A DNA stretch of 64,000 nucleotides from Parazoarcus communis SWub3 = DSM 12120 (GTDB taxonomy: Bacteria > Pseudomonadota > Gammaproteobacteria > Burkholderiales > Rhodocyclaceae): positions 682,001 to 746,000 of the forward strand of contig NZ_QKOE01000001.1 of the NCBI RefSeq assembly GCF_003226565.1, read 5' to 3'. The translations under genes and the position numbers were made by a program. The notes under the pieces are model-generated. The model made no database searches, was not told where the DNA came from, and worked only from the letters and a program-made list of their open reading frames with translations. Of this stretch, positions 38,207-53,068 are shown one piece after another; position 1 is the stretch's first letter, and each line of letters opens with the position of its first letter.

Positions 38207-38584
38207 TCAGGCTTTCTTCGGACGCTTGGCGCCGTACTTCGAGCGCGACTGCTTCCGATCCTTGACACCCTGAAGATCGAGGGAGCCACGAACGATGTGG
38301 TAACGCACACCAGGCAAATCCTTTACCCGGCCGCCACGAATCAGGACCACAGAGTGCTCCTGAAGATTGTGACCTTCGCCGCCGATATAGGAAATGACCT
38401 CAAAACCGTTGGTCAGACGAACCTTGGCTACCTTACGCAGCGCCGAGTTCGGCTTCTTCGGAGTGGTCGTGTAAACACGAGTACAAACACCACGCTTTTG
38501 CGGGCAGGCCTCGAGCGCAGGCACCTTGCTCTTGGTCACTTCCAGCTGACGCGGCTTGCGAACGAGCTGATTGATTGTTGGCAT
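38207..38584 (-). CDS. rpsL: 30S ribosomal protein S12
   Basis: A 125-residue S12. The streptomycin-relevant residues are wild type: K43 in TTPKKPNS, K88 and P91 in [11 protein letters not shown]89 also is present. [20 protein letters not shown] starts at ATG 38584, with a weak GGGA upstream. It heads the str operon (rpsL-rpsG-fusA-tuf), with a promoter-like element overlapping the rpoC stop and a terminator-type hairpin right before the start codon. Confidence 0.98.
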   Translation of the reverse strand: MPTINQLVRKPRQLEVTKSKVPALEACPQKRGVCTRVYTTTPKKPNSALRKVAKVRLTNGFEVISYIGGEGHNLQEHSVVLIRGGRVKDLPGVRYHIVRGSLDLQGVKDRKQSRSKYGAKRPKKA

Positions 38585-38599
38585 AGCTTGAGAATTCCC

Positions 38600-38638
38600 A
38601 AAAAACCGAGGCAGCCCACCACGGGCCGCCTCGGGCGG
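38600..38638 (-). terminator. Terminator-type hairpin in the rpsL leader, with a competing hairpin
   Basis: Minus strand CCGAGGCGGCCC-GTGGT-GGGCTGCCTCGG (12 bp, one G-U pair) is followed by six T ending 15 bases before the rpsL ATG. It could terminate rpoBC read-through or attenuate str transcription. Upstream CCGCC-CGA-GGCGG (38626-38638) can pair instead and would block the left arm, an antiterminator-like alternative. A third stem GACCGAC/GTCGGTC lies at 38653-38674. Confidence 0.8.
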
Positions 38639-38690
38639 TTTATTCCGGCTGCGACCGACTACGATTGGTCGGTCCACAAAAAGAGGCCGG

Positions 38691-38716
38691 AGTTTAGTCC
38701 GAGACTACAAAAGAAG

Positions 38717-38720
<4 letters not shown>
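38691..38720 (-). promoter_or_regulatory. Predicted str operon promoter overlapping the rpoC stop
   Basis: Minus strand TTGACT (38720-38715), 18 bases, TAAACT (38696-38691). The -35 overlaps the rpoC stop codon TGA. A start near 38684 would give a 100-base rpsL leader that contains the terminator-type hairpin. Spacing is 1 base over optimal, so strength is uncertain. Confidence 0.55.
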
Positions 38721-42931
<4,211 letters not shown>

Positions 42932-42976
42932 GTATCACTCCATCCAGGGACTTGCGGATCGCGCAAAGTCGCCGGT

Positions 42977-45900
42977 TCAACCGCGGTCCAGATCGATGTC
43001 GATCGCCAGGGAACGAATTTCCTTCACCAGCACGTTGAAGGACTCCGGCATGCCGGAATCGATCTTGTGCTCACCCTTCACGATGTTCTCGTACACCTTG
43101 GTCCGGCCGGTCACGTCATCGGACTTGACCGTCAGCATTTCCTGCAGGGTGTAGGCAGCGCCGTAGGCCTCAAGCGCCCACACTTCCATTTCACCGAAAC
43201 GCTGACCACCGAACTGAGCCTTACCGCCCAACGGCTGCTGGGTCACCAGCGAGTACGGCCCTGTAGAACGTGCATGCATCTTGTCATCAACAAGGTGGTG
43301 CAGCTTGAGCACATGCTTGTAGCCTACGGTCACCTTACGCTCGAAGGCCTCGCCAGTACGACCATCGAAAAGGGTCACCTGACCACCAACCGGCAGGCCG
43401 GCCAGTTCGAGCATCTTCTGGATTTCTTCTTCCTTGGCGCCATCGAACACCGGGGTGGCGAAGGGCACGCCCTTGACCAGATTCCTCGCCAGCTCGACCA
43501 CATCACCGTCGTCCAGCTGATCGATATCTTCCGGCTTGCCGCTGCCGTTGTAGATCTCCTCGATGAAACCACGGATCTCCGCTGCGGCGGCGTTTGCGCG
43601 CAACATGTTGTCGATCTTCTGACCCAGGCCCTTTGCTGCCCAGCCCAGGTGGGTTTCAAGAATCTGGCCGATGTTCATCCGTGACGGCACGCCGAGCGGA
43701 TTCAGCACGATGTCGACCGGAGTACCGTTGGCCATGTAAGGCATGTCTTCAACCGGAACGATCTTCGATACCACACCCTTGTTACCGTGGCGGCCGGCCA
43801 TCTTGTCGCCCGGTTGCAGACGACGCTTGACGGCAAGGTACACCTTGACCATCTTCTGCACACCCGGCGGCAGTTCGTCGCCCTGCGTCAGCTTGCGCTT
43901 CTTGATCTCGAACGCCTGATCGAAATCCTTGCGGGTATTCTCAAGACCCTCACGGATCGCCTCAAGCTGGATCGCCAGGTTCTCGTCTGCCAGACGAATG
44001 TCGAACCAGTGATAGTTCTCCAGCGTCTCCAGGTACTCCACGGTGATCTCGGCGCCCTTGGCAAGCTTCTTCGGGCCGCCATTGGCCTTCTGACCAACGA
44101 TCATGCGCTGCATACGGGCGAATGCATCACGCTCGACGATACGCATCTGGTCTGCCAGATCGGTCTTGAACGAGCGCAACTGGTCATCGATGATCGACTG
44201 CGCACGCTTGTCCCGTTCGATGCCTTCGCGGGTAAATACCTGCACGTCGATGACGGTACCGGTCATGCCTGACGGCACGCGCAAGGAGGTGTCCTTCACA
44301 TCGGACGCCTTCTCGCCAAAAATCGCGCGCAGCAGCTTTTCTTCCGGAGTCAGCTGGGTTTCACCCTTCGGTGTGACCTTGCCGACCAGCACATCGCCGG
44401 CCTCGACTTCGGCACCAATATAAACAATGCCCGACTCATCCAGACGACCCAGTTGCGCTTCACCCAGCGACGCGATATCGCGAGTGATTTCCTCTGGTCC
44501 GAGCTTGGTATCACGCGCGACAACGGTCAGTTCCTCGACGTGGATCGAGGTGAAACGGTCGTCCGCGACCACGCGTTCAGAGATCAGGATCGAGTCTTCG
44601 AAGTTGTAGCCGTTCCAGGGCATGAACGCGACCAGCATGTTCTGCCCAAGCGCAAGCTCGCCGAGGTCAGTGGATGCGCCGTCAGCGATCACGTCGCCAC
44701 GGGCAATCTTGTCACCCACCTTGACCACCGGCCGCTGGTTGATGTTGGTATTCTGGTTGGACCGGGTGTACTTGATCATGTTGTAGATGTCGACACCGAC
44801 GTCACCCGCCTGTGCTTCATCATCATTTACCCGAATCACGATACGCTGTGCATCGACATAATCGACGATACCGCCACGCGTGGCTTGCACGGCCGTTCCC
44901 GAGTCCACCGCCACGGTACGCTCGATACCGGTACCGACCAGCGGCTTCTCCGGACGCAGGCAAGGCACCGCCTGACGCTGCATGTTCGCACCCATCAATG
45001 CACGGTTCGCGTCGTCGTGTTCGAGGAACGGAATCAGCGAAGCGGCAACCGACACGATCTGACCAGGCGCCACGTCCATGTATTGGACCTGATCAGCGGT
45101 GACCAGCGCGAATTCGCCCTTGTGACGGCAGGACACCAGGTCACCCACCAAGGCACCCTCTGCATCGACTTCGGCATTGGCCTGTGCGATGACGTACTGC
45201 CCTTCTTCAATCGCGGACAGATAGTCGATCTGATCCGTGACCTTGCTGTCGATCACCTTACGGTAAGGCGTCTCGAGGAAACCATGACGATTGGTACGGG
45301 CGTAAACTGCAAGCGAGTTGATCAGACCGATGTTCGGACCTTCCGGGGTCTCGATCGGGCATACACGACCGTAGTGCGTCGGATGAACGTCGCGAACCTC
45401 GAAGCCCGCACGTTCACGCGTCAGACCGCCTGGCCCCAGCGCAGAGACACGACGCTTGTGGGTGATTTCGGACAGCGGATTGGTCTGGTCCATGAACTGC
45501 GACAGCTGACTGGAACCAAAGAATTCCTTGATCGCCGCAGAAATGGGCTTGGCGTTGATCAGATCGTGTGGCATCAGGTTGTCCGACTCGGCCTGTGACA
45601 AACGCTCCTTGACTGCACGCTCGACACGCACCAGACCGGCGCGGAACTGATTCTCCGCCAGTTCGCCAACCGAACGCACACGACGGTTACCGAGGTGATC
45701 GATATCGTCAATCTCGCCACGTCCGTTGCGCAACTCAACCAGCACGCCAACAACCGCCAGGATGTCCTCATTGGACAAGACGCCGGCACCTTCTTCACCC
45801 CGTGGGCCAACTGCATCATAGAAACGCTTGAGCCAGTCCGGCGTACGCTCGTCGATCTTTTCCGGGTATGCACGACGATTGAACTTCATGCGACCGACGG

Positions 45901-47110
45901 TGGACAGGTCGTAGCGCTCCTCGGCGTAGAACAAGCCCTGGAACAAGGCCTCTACTGCATCCTCGGTTGGTGGTTCGCCCGGACGCATCATGCGATAGAT
46001 TGCGACCTTTGCCGTCCACGCATCAACCGTTTCATCCACTCGCAGCGTCTGGGAAATGTAGGCACCGCGATCCAGATCGTTGACATACAGCGTCTGCAGA
46101 TCGACGACACCCGCGTCACGCAGCTTATCCAGAAGGTCTTCAGTGATTTCGTCGTTGGCACGCGCGACGAGTTCGCCCGTTTCCGGATCAACGACATTAC
46201 GTGCGATCACCCGGCCGAGCAGGAAATCGTCCGGTACCGACATGGTCTTGACACCGGCCTGATCAAGCTCGCGAATATGCTTCGCAGTGATCCGCTTGTC
46301 GCGGGCAACGATGAGCTTTCCATCCGGTGTGGTGATGTCGAAACGGGCGACTTCGCCACGCAGGCGATCAGGCACCAACTCGAAGTGTGCGCCCTCGGCA
46401 GACAGGTGGAAGGCGTCGAAATCGTGGAAGGTCGCGAGAATTTCTTCCGGCGACATGCCGATGGCACGCAACAGAATGGTGACCGGCATCTTGCGGCGAC
46501 GGTCAACGCGGAAATAGAGATGATCTTTAGGATCGAACTCGAAATCCAGCCAGGAACCGCGGTAAGGAATGATCCGCGCCGAAAACAACAGCTTGCCGGA
46601 AGAATGGGTCTTGCCACGGTCATGCTCGAAGAACACACCCGGCGAGCGGTGCAACTGCGACACGATGACGCGCTCGGTGCCGTTGATGACGAAGGAACCC
46701 GTATTCGTCATGAGCGGAATCTCGCCCATGTAGACTTCCTGCTCCTTGACCTCCTTGATGGTCTCCTTCGGAGCCTCGCGATCCATGATGACAAGGCGCA
46801 CACGCGCGCGCAACGGCGATGCGAAGGTCAGGCCGCGCTGTTGACATTCCTTCACATCGAAGGCGGGCTCGCCCAGCATGTACTGGACAAACTCGAGCCG
46901 GGCATTGCCACTATGGCTCGAAATCGGGAAGATCGAGGTGAAGGCTGCCTGCAGGCCATTATTGATGCGCCTTTCGGGCAGGGTTTCCGCTTGCAGGAAA
47001 GCCGCAAACGACTCGATCTGGGTGGCGAGCAGGAAAGGCGCATCGAGCACGGCCGCGCGCTTGGCGAAGCTCTTGCGGATACGCTTTTTCTCAGTGTAGG
47101 AATACGCCAT
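42977..47110 (-). CDS. rpoB: RNA polymerase beta subunit
   Basis: A 1377-residue beta subunit. The rifampicin pocket [20 protein letters not shown] and [10 protein letters not shown] is wild type at the usual D, H and S resistance positions (D516, H526, S531 in E. coli numbering). [18 protein letters not shown] at ATG 47110 is the typical beta start; the longer frame from 47161 is not supported. It is longer than E. coli beta (1342) because of lineage-specific segments typical of betaproteobacteria. Preceded by a 180-base gap containing an attenuator-like hairpin. Confidence 0.99.
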   Translation of the reverse strand: MAYSYTEKKRIRKSFAKRAAVLDAPFLLATQIESFAAFLQAETLPERRINNGLQAAFTSIFPISSHSGNARLEFVQYMLGEPAFDVKECQQRGLTFASPLRARVRLVIMDREAPKETIKEVKEQEVYMGEIPLMTNTGSFVINGTERVIVSQLHRSPGVFFEHDRGKTHSSGKLLFSARIIPYRGSWLDFEFDPKDHLYFRVDRRRKMPVTILLRAIGMSPEEILATFHDFDAFHLSAEGAHFELVPDRLRGEVARFDITTPDGKLIVARDKRITAKHIRELDQAGVKTMSVPDDFLLGRVIARNVVDPETGELVARANDEITEDLLDKLRDAGVVDLQTLYVNDLDRGAYISQTLRVDETVDAWTAKVAIYRMMRPGEPPTEDAVEALFQGLFYAEERYDLSTVGRMKFNRRAYPEKIDERTPDWLKRFYDAVGPRGEEGAGVLSNEDILAVVGVLVELRNGRGEIDDIDHLGNRRVRSVGELAENQFRAGLVRVERAVKERLSQAESDNLMPHDLINAKPISAAIKEFFGSSQLSQFMDQTNPLSEITHKRRVSALGPGGLTRERAGFEVRDVHPTHYGRVCPIETPEGPNIGLINSLAVYARTNRHGFLETPYRKVIDSKVTDQIDYLSAIEEGQYVIAQANAEVDAEGALVGDLVSCRHKGEFALVTADQVQYMDVAPGQIVSVAASLIPFLEHDDANRALMGANMQRQAVPCLRPEKPLVGTGIERTVAVDSGTAVQATRGGIVDYVDAQRIVIRVNDDEAQAGDVGVDIYNMIKYTRSNQNTNINQRPVVKVGDKIARGDVIADGASTDLGELALGQNMLVAFMPWNGYNFEDSILISERVVADDRFTSIHVEELTVVARDTKLGPEEITRDIASLGEAQLGRLDESGIVYIGAEVEAGDVLVGKVTPKGETQLTPEEKLLRAIFGEKASDVKDTSLRVPSGMTGTVIDVQVFTREGIERDKRAQSIIDDQLRSFKTDLADQMRIVERDAFARMQRMIVGQKANGGPKKLAKGAEITVEYLETLENYHWFDIRLADENLAIQLEAIREGLENTRKDFDQAFEIKKRKLTQGDELPPGVQKMVKVYLAVKRRLQPGDKMAGRHGNKGVVSKIVPVEDMPYMANGTPVDIVLNPLGVPSRMNIGQILETHLGWAAKGLGQKIDNMLRANAAAAEIRGFIEEIYNGSGKPEDIDQLDDGDVVELARNLVKGVPFATPVFDGAKEEEIQKMLELAGLPVGGQVTLFDGRTGEAFERKVTVGYKHVLKLHHLVDDKMHARSTGPYSLVTQQPLGGKAQFGGQRFGEMEVWALEAYGAAYTLQEMLTVKSDDVTGRTKVYENIVKGEHKIDSGMPESFNVLVKEIRSLAIDIDLDRG

Positions 47111-47244
47111 GGATGCTCCGGCTAGAGGTCGAACGTCGGGAAGACAGAACACAGCGCCCACATTCGGGCACTATTGACACCATAATCCACCGAAAATTCG
47201 GGGACGCTTTGTTCTGGCCTCGTACTTGAATAGAAAGCACGAAA

Positions 47245-47273
47245 GGGCTGGCGCTCATGACGAGCACCAGCCC
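47245..47273 (-). terminator. Attenuator-like hairpin between rplL and rpoB
   Basis: Minus strand GGGCTGGTGCTC-GTCAT-GAGCGCCAGCCC (12 bp, one G-U pair), then TTTCGTGCTTTC. It sits 17 bases after the rplL stop, where E. coli has a partial terminator that lowers rpoBC relative to L7/L12. The T tract is interrupted, in line with partial read-through. Confidence 0.7.
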
Positions 47274-47290
47274 CGAGGCGAAAGCGAGAA

Positions 47291-47665
47291 TTACTTGATC
47301 TCGACCTTGGCGCCAGCGTCTTCCAGTTGCTTCTTCAGCGCGTCGGCGTCAGCCTTCGACACGCCTTCCTTCACGGCCTTCGGTGCGCCGTCCACGACGT
47401 CCTTGGCTTCCTTCAGGCCCAGACCGGTAGCGGCACGGACAACCTTGATGACTTCAACCTTCTTGTCGCCGGCGGCGGTCAGGATAACGTCGAACTCGGT
47501 CTTCTCTTCCACCACGGCAGCGGCAGCGCCAGCGCCCGGAGCAGCCACAGCCATCGCGGCAGCGGAAACACCAAACTTCTCTTCGAACGCCTTGACCAGG
47601 TCGTTCAGTTCCATAACGGTCATCGAACCAACGGCTTCGAGGATGTCGTCTTTGCTGATTGCCAT
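47291..47665 (-). CDS. rplL: 50S ribosomal protein L7/L12
   Basis: A 124-residue stalk protein. The N-terminal dimerisation helices ([20 protein letters not shown]), the alanine-rich hinge [20 protein letters not shown] and the C-terminal factor-binding domain with [20 protein letters not shown] are all clear. It is present in several copies per ribosome and recruits EF-Tu and EF-G. 51 bases after rplJ, where the two genes are expected to be coupled. Confidence 0.99.
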   Translation of the reverse strand: MAISKDDILEAVGSMTVMELNDLVKAFEEKFGVSAAAMAVAAPGAGAAAAVVEEKTEFDVILTAAGDKKVEVIKVVRAATGLGLKEAKDVVDGAPKAVKEGVSKADADALKKQLEDAGAKVEIK

Positions 47666-47716
47666 TTCAAATTACTCCAAAATCCAAACTTTGTAGAAAA
47701 CAGTAGTGTTGGTCGA

Positions 47717-48220
47717 TCAGGCAGCTGCGCCTTCTTCCTCGCGCTTCTTGGCGAGGGCGGCGAGCGCCACGGCAAAGCCGGAGACCGGTGCCTGCATGAC
47801 GCCCAGCAGGCGAGCAAGCAGCTCTTCGCGACTGGGAATGGACGCCAACGCCTGCACACCAGCCTTGTCGAGCGTCTTGCCCGCATAGGAACCGGCCTTC
47901 AGCACCAGCTTGTCATTGCCCTTGGCGAAATCGTTCAACACCTTGGCGGCGGCAACCGGATCTTCCGAGATACCGTAAATCAGCGGGCCAACAAGTTGGT
48001 CGCCAAGGTCGGCAAACGGGGTATCGGCGATCGCACGACGTACCAGGGTGTTCTTCAGCACACGAAGATAAACGCCAGACTCACGGGCCTTGGCACGCAG
48101 CGCAGTGAGATCACCCACTGCGATTCCGCGGTACTCGGCCACCGCGATTGTCTGGGCGCTGGCAACTTGTGCCGACACCTCAGCCACTACGGCTTTCTTG
48201 TCATCGAGATTGAGACCCAC
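47717..48220 (-). CDS. rplJ: 50S ribosomal protein L10
   Basis: A 167-residue L10, starting at GTG 48220 with AGGAGG 8 bases upstream, a very strong ribosome site that offsets the GTG. The globular domain ([20 protein letters not shown]) binds 23S rRNA; the C-terminal helix ending [10 protein letters not shown] carries the L7/L12 dimers. Expected to repress its own operon by binding the leader upstream. Confidence 0.98.
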   Translation of the reverse strand: MGLNLDDKKAVVAEVSAQVASAQTIAVAEYRGIAVGDLTALRAKARESGVYLRVLKNTLVRRAIADTPFADLGDQLVGPLIYGISEDPVAAAKVLNDFAKGNDKLVLKAGSYAGKTLDKAGVQALASIPSREELLARLLGVMQAPVSGFAVALAALAKKREEEGAAA

Positions 48221-48288
48221 AGGCCTTTCCTCCTTTCAAGTCAACACGCGCTTCACTTGGGGTGAAACGCACCCACGGCGACCTGGAT

Positions 48289-48320
48289 CAGGAGTAGGGC
48301 TGAAAACAGCCTGAATCCTG
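48289..48320 (-). promoter_or_regulatory. L10 leader hairpin upstream of rplJ
   Basis: In the 233-base rplA-rplJ gap, minus strand CAGGA-TTCA-GGCTG-TTTT-CAGCC-CTAC-TCCTG folds into two 5-bp stems separated by a symmetric internal loop. This is in the right place for the leader that binds L10 or the L10-L12 complex to repress translation. A second 10-bp stem with two wobble pairs and a TTCGG loop follows rplA near 48410-48425. The rest of the gap holds no gene or clear promoter. Confidence 0.6.
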
Positions 48321-48453
48321 TTCTGAGCACACCGTCTGCGCAGGCCATCCCGAAGGACGATTAAACAATGGCCGAAGCCCTGCACCTGCGGTCTTTGACG
48401 ATCCGCCCGACACCGAATGCCGGACGGCTCAAAGTTCTTTTTACCTGACGCGC

Positions 48454-49146
48454 TTAAGCGGCGGTCGAGGTTTCGACGCGAACACCGGCACCCATGGTGC
48501 TCGACACCGCGATGCGGCGCAGATACACGCCCTTGGCAGCAGCCGGACGGGCCTTGACCAACGCCTCGACGAAAGCATTCAAGTTCTGCTGCAGCGCATC
48601 AACACCGAACGACGCCCGTCCGATGGTTGCATGCACCAGACCACCCTTGTCGGTACGATATTGCACCTGACCGGCTTTGGCATTCTTGACCGCGGTAGTG
48701 ACATCCATGGTCACGGTACCAACCTTCGGGTTCGGCATCAGGCCACGAGGACCGAGGATCTGGCCCAGCTGACCCACCACACGCATTGCGTCAGGCGTCG
48801 CGATACACAGGTCGAAGTCAATCGTGCCGCCCTTGACCTGCTCGGCGAGATCATCGAAACCAACAACGTCAGCACCTGCCGCACGCGCAGCTTCAGCCTT
48901 CTCGCCCTGAGCGAACACAGCCACACGCACCGACTTGCCGGTACCGGCGGGCAGCACCACAGAACCACGCACGACTTGATCCGACTTGCGTGCATCCACA
49001 CCCAGGTTGATGGCGACGTCGATCGACTCATCAAACTTGGCAGTCGCGCATTCCTTCACCAGCGCCAGCGCTTCAGCAACGGGATAAATCTTATTGCGGT
49101 CGACCTTGGCACGCAGGGCCTGAACTCGCTTCGAAATCTTCGCCAT
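48454..49146 (-). CDS. rplA: 50S ribosomal protein L1
   Basis: A 230-residue L1 ([54 protein letters not shown]). L1 forms the mobile E-site stalk and represses the L11 operon in many bacteria. Located 2 bases after rplK, followed by the long rplJ leader. Confidence 0.98.
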   Translation of the reverse strand: MAKISKRVQALRAKVDRNKIYPVAEALALVKECATAKFDESIDVAINLGVDARKSDQVVRGSVVLPAGTGKSVRVAVFAQGEKAEAARAAGADVVGFDDLAEQVKGGTIDFDLCIATPDAMRVVGQLGQILGPRGLMPNPKVGTVTMDVTTAVKNAKAGQVQYRTDKGGLVHATIGRASFGVDALQQNLNAFVEALVKARPAAAKGVYLRRIAVSSTMGAGVRVETSTAA

Positions 49147-49148
49147 GA

Positions 49149-49580
49149 TTACAGGCCCTCCACGGTGATGCCCATGCTGCGAGCGGAACCAGCGATGGTG
49201 CGCACGGCAGCTTCCAGATCGGCAGCGGTCAGGTCGGGCATCTTGGTCTTGGCAATGTCTTCGACCTGGGCGCGGCTGATCGAACCCACCTTGTCGGTAT
49301 GGGGCTTCGGCGAGCCTTTCTGGATCCCAGCAGCCTTCTTGATCAGAATGGTCGCCGGCGGCGTCTTCATGATGAAGGTGAAGCTCTTGTCCGCGAAAGC
49401 GGTGATCACCACCGGGATCGGCAGGCCGGGCTCAAGACCTTGGGTCTTGGCATTGAAGGCCTTGCAGAACTCCATGATATTCAGGCCGCGCTGACCAAGC
49501 GCCGGGCCGATCGGGGGGCTGGGATTGGCCTTGCCGGCCGGCACCTGCAGCTTGATGTAGCCAATGATTTTCTTTGCCAT
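49149..49580 (-). CDS. rplK: 50S ribosomal protein L11
   Basis: A 143-residue L11. The proline-rich N-terminal domain ([20 protein letters not shown], thiostrepton- and RelA-related) and the RNA-binding C-terminal domain ([20 protein letters not shown]) are intact. It starts after a 104-base gap containing a hairpin oriented toward the other strand. Confidence 0.98.
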   Translation of the reverse strand: MAKKIIGYIKLQVPAGKANPSPPIGPALGQRGLNIMEFCKAFNAKTQGLEPGLPIPVVITAFADKSFTFIMKTPPATILIKKAAGIQKGSPKPHTDKVGSISRAQVEDIAKTKMPDLTAADLEAAVRTIAGSARSMGITVEGL

Positions 49581-49656
49581 TTAGGCTTACTCCTGTATTG
49601 AGTGATAGCGCGCCAACCACAAGGCGCTCCTCGTGTTGCCCAAGTAAACGGGCTAT

Positions 49657-49683
49657 AGCGGGCGCAAAGCGCCCGCTTTTTTA
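49657..49683 (+). terminator. GC hairpin with T run on the plus strand between rplK and nusG
   Basis: AGCGGGCGC-AAA-GCGCCCGCT is a perfect 9-bp stem followed by TTTTTA on the plus strand. On the minus strand, where all genes lie, there is no T run after the stem. So as an intrinsic terminator it would act on antisense transcripts; for the sense message it is only a hairpin in the nusG-rplK gap. Confidence 0.65.
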
Positions 49684-49684
49684 C

Positions 49685-50218
49685 TCAGGTCTTTTCGACT
49701 TGAGCAAAATCCAGCTCTACCGGCGTCGCACGACCAAAGATCGTTACCGACACCCGCAGCTTGCTTTTCTCGTAGTTCACATCTTCAACGGAACCATGGA
49801 AATCGGTAAACGGACCTTCCTTGACCCGAACCACTTCGCCCGTTTCGAACAAGACCTTCGGACGAGGCTTATCCACCCCTTCCTGCATCTGCTGCATGAT
49901 CTTCTCGACTTCTTTTTCCGAAATCGGCGAAGGCTTGGTCGCGGTGCCACCGACAAACCCAGTGACCTTTGGAGTGGACTTCACCAGATGCCAGGATTCG
50001 TCGTTCATTTCCATTTCCACCAGCACATAGCCAGGGAAAAACTTGCGTTCCGTGATGCTTTTCTGACCGCCCTTCATTTCGATGACTTCTTCGACTGGCA
50101 CCAGAATCTGCCCAAAGGCATCCTGCATGCCAGCACGATTGACGCGATCGATCAGAGCGCGCTGCACCGACTTCTCGAAACCCGAGTAAGCGTGCACCAC
50201 ATACCAGCGCTTTGTCAT
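49685..50218 (-). CDS. nusG: Transcription termination/antitermination factor NusG
   Basis: A 177-residue NusG. The NGN domain ([33 protein letters not shown]) binds RNA polymerase, and the C-terminal KOW domain ([20 protein letters not shown]) binds Rho or S10. Met 50218 is chosen; the ATG at 50224 two codons earlier overlaps the secE stop and is also possible. It lies directly after secE. Confidence 0.97.
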   Translation of the reverse strand: MTKRWYVVHAYSGFEKSVQRALIDRVNRAGMQDAFGQILVPVEEVIEMKGGQKSITERKFFPGYVLVEMEMNDESWHLVKSTPKVTGFVGGTATKPSPISEKEVEKIMQQMQEGVDKPRPKVLFETGEVVRVKEGPFTDFHGSVEDVNYEKSKLRVSVTIFGRATPVELDFAQVEKT

Positions 50219-50220
50219 GT

Positions 50221-50568
50221 TCATTTCCAGCCCAGAACGAGGTCGTAAAGCACCCATTCCAGACTCTTGTCGGTCAACCAGAGGAAAATCGCCATCACCA
50301 CGACGAAGGCGAACACAATACCGGTCGTCTGTACGGTCTCTTTTCGACTCGGCCACACCACCTTCTTGGTTTCAGTGACCGACTCACGAGCAAACTCGAC
50401 AAAACGACGACCAGGCTCGGACTGCCAGGCAACCGCAAGACCCGCACCCAGACCTGCGAGCACACTCAATACACGTAGCACGAGCGCCTGCTCGGACAGC
50501 AGGTAAAAGCCGACCACGCCGGCCGCAACCAGTGCCAGAGCCAGCGCGAACTTCAACTTATCGGCCAT
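50221..50568 (-). CDS. secE: Protein translocase subunit SecE
   Basis: A 115-residue SecE with three membrane segments (about 7-25, 30-48, 83-103), the enterobacterial-like form. The conserved cytoplasmic amphipathic segment [20 protein letters not shown] clamps SecY. The secE-nusG pair is standard. It lies 25 bases after tRNA-Trp. Confidence 0.96.
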   Translation of the reverse strand: MADKLKFALALALVAAGVVGFYLLSEQALVLRVLSVLAGLGAGLAVAWQSEPGRRFVEFARESVTETKKVVWPSRKETVQTTGIVFAFVVVMAIFLWLTDKSLEWVLYDLVLGWK

Positions 50569-50593
50569 CGAGGCAATGACTTCCGAAAAAATG

Positions 50594-50669
50594 TGGCAGG
50601 GGCAGAGGGAATCGAACCCCCAACCTTCGGTTTTGGAGACCGACGCTCTGCCAGTTGAGCTATACCCCT
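50594..50669 (-). tRNA. tRNA-Trp (anticodon CCA)
   Basis: A 76-base tRNA including an encoded 3' CCA. The acceptor AGGGGTA pairs with TGCCCCT (one G-U), the anticodon stem is TCGGT/ACCGA with loop CTCCAAA, and the T arm carries GTTCGATTC. It lies between tuf and secE, a common betaproteobacterial arrangement. Confidence 0.97.
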
Positions 50670-50685
50670 GCAGCAGAGACTACAA

Positions 50686-50707
50686 AGCGCACCTTTTCAG
50701 GCGCGCT
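50686..50707 (-). terminator. Weak hairpin after the second tuf gene
   Basis: Minus strand AGCGCGCCT-GAAA-AGGTGCGCT, a 9-bp stem with one G-U pair, then TTTGTAG. The T tract is short. It may separate tuf from tRNA-Trp-secE or protect the message end. Confidence 0.45.
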
Positions 50708-50732
50708 CCATATCGATCAATCGCTACTGCGA

Positions 50733-51923
<1,191 letters not shown>

Positions 51924-52001
51924 ATCGACACCCTTTAATCAGAATCAGAATTTTAGAACCGATGACTCCGACACCGTCACACAGGACGAGGCAGATGGAA
52001 G

Positions 52002-52076
<75 letters not shown>

Positions 52077-52100
52077 GCCGAAACCGGCACTACTTAAAGC

Positions 52101-52174
52101 TGGAGCGGGTGAAGGGAATCGAACCCTCGTCATAAGCTTGGAAGGCTTCTGCTCTACCATTGAGCTACACCCGC
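52101..52174 (-). tRNA. tRNA-Gly (anticodon TCC)
   Basis: A 74-base tRNA with encoded CCA. The acceptor GCGGGTG pairs with CACCCGC, the anticodon loop is CTTCCAA, and the T arm carries GTTCGATTC. It is the first tRNA after the promoter at 52295-52267. The E. coli thrU-tyrU-glyT-thrT-tufB order is shortened here to Gly-Thr; no tRNA-Tyr is present in the leader. Confidence 0.97.
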
Positions 52175-52266
52175 GCACTTCAAACGATCTTCAGCCGATT
52201 CACTACTACCGCTACTGGTGCTGCAAAACCACAGCACCTAATGTGCTTCCAAGCGCGAAGCCCCGC

Positions 52267-52295
52267 ACTATAGAGGTCAACATCGGACCTGTCAA
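52267..52295 (-). promoter_or_regulatory. Promoter of the tRNA-Gly/tRNA-Thr/tuf block, stringent-type
   Basis: Minus strand TTGACA (52295-52290), exactly 17 bases, TATAGT (52272-52267), then a GC-rich discriminator GCGGGGC. The GC discriminator is typical of promoters turned down by ppGpp and DksA. The 86-base leader holds a 7-bp hairpin GGTGCTG/CAGCACC at 52217-52238. This appears to be the entry point of the 32-kb minus-strand block. Confidence 0.85.
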
Positions 52296-52415
52296 ACGTT
52301 TTCGAAAAAATCTTCAGAACTTCGAACAGAGGCCTTAGCTGATCGCAGCCAGGCAAGTTTGACGCCCACCGCGCTCACGCCAGAGAATGCTGCGCTGCCA
52401 ACCCGATATGCACTG

Positions 52416-53057
52416 ATGCCCCCCTTCGATACGCTCGCCACCTTCCTGGCCATTTCCGTGCTGATTACACTCAGCCCAGGCCCTGACAACCTGATGGTGT
52501 TGAGCTACGGCCTTTCTGGCGGACGACGCTCAGCACTGGGCATCGCCTGCGGGTGCGCCCTGGGCTGCTTTACCCATACACTTTGGGCCAGCCTGGGGGT
52601 CAGCGCCGCATTGGCGGCCCAGCCGACCCTGCTGACCCTGTTGAAGGTGACTGGCGCCGCCTATCTGGCATGGCTGGGCATTCAGGCGCTGTGCAATGCG
52701 CGTGTCGCTCAAGTACATTCACATTCAATCGCACAGTCAGCACAGACTTGGGGAACCCACGTACGCCGGGGCTTCGTCGCCAACGCAATCAACCCCAAGG
52801 TGGCGTTGTTCTTTCTCGCTTTCCTGCCCCAGTTCACTCAGCAGGGCGATACGCAGATCAGCCTGCAACTCATTGCCCTCGGCACCCTGTTTTCGGTTCA
52901 AACACTGATCGTGTTTGGCGCCATCGCACTGCTGTCTGGCACGATCGGCGGATTACTCGCCCGCCACGAACATGCAAGCATCTGGCTTGACCGGATGACT
53001 GGCGGCCTGTTGCTCGCCCTTGCGCTGCGGCTCGCATTTGACCGCACCACACTCTGA
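52416..53057 (+). CDS. LysE/RhtB-family amino acid or metabolite exporter
   Basis: A 213-residue protein with six predicted membrane segments. The family signature TLSPGPDNLMVLS is at residues 18-30, and VANAINPKVALFFLAFLPQF is the second repeat signature. Relatives export lysine, homoserine, threonine or related compounds. ATG 52416 is used; the upstream frame starts with TTG. It is 11 bases before the ABC exporter gene on the same strand, so both may share a transcript, though no functional link is obvious. Confidence 0.88.
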   Translation: MPPFDTLATFLAISVLITLSPGPDNLMVLSYGLSGGRRSALGIACGCALGCFTHTLWASLGVSAALAAQPTLLTLLKVTGAAYLAWLGIQALCNARVAQVHSHSIAQSAQTWGTHVRRGFVANAINPKVALFFLAFLPQFTQQGDTQISLQLIALGTLFSVQTLIVFGAIALLSGTIGGLLARHEHASIWLDRMTGGLLLALALRLAFDRTTL

Positions 53058-53068
53058 CACCGAGACGC

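Noticed and set aside
52175-52266. Possible tRNA-Tyr gene upstream of tRNA-Gly, as in E. coli
   Set aside because: The region has a 7-bp hairpin but no tRNA-like acceptor, anticodon or T arm.
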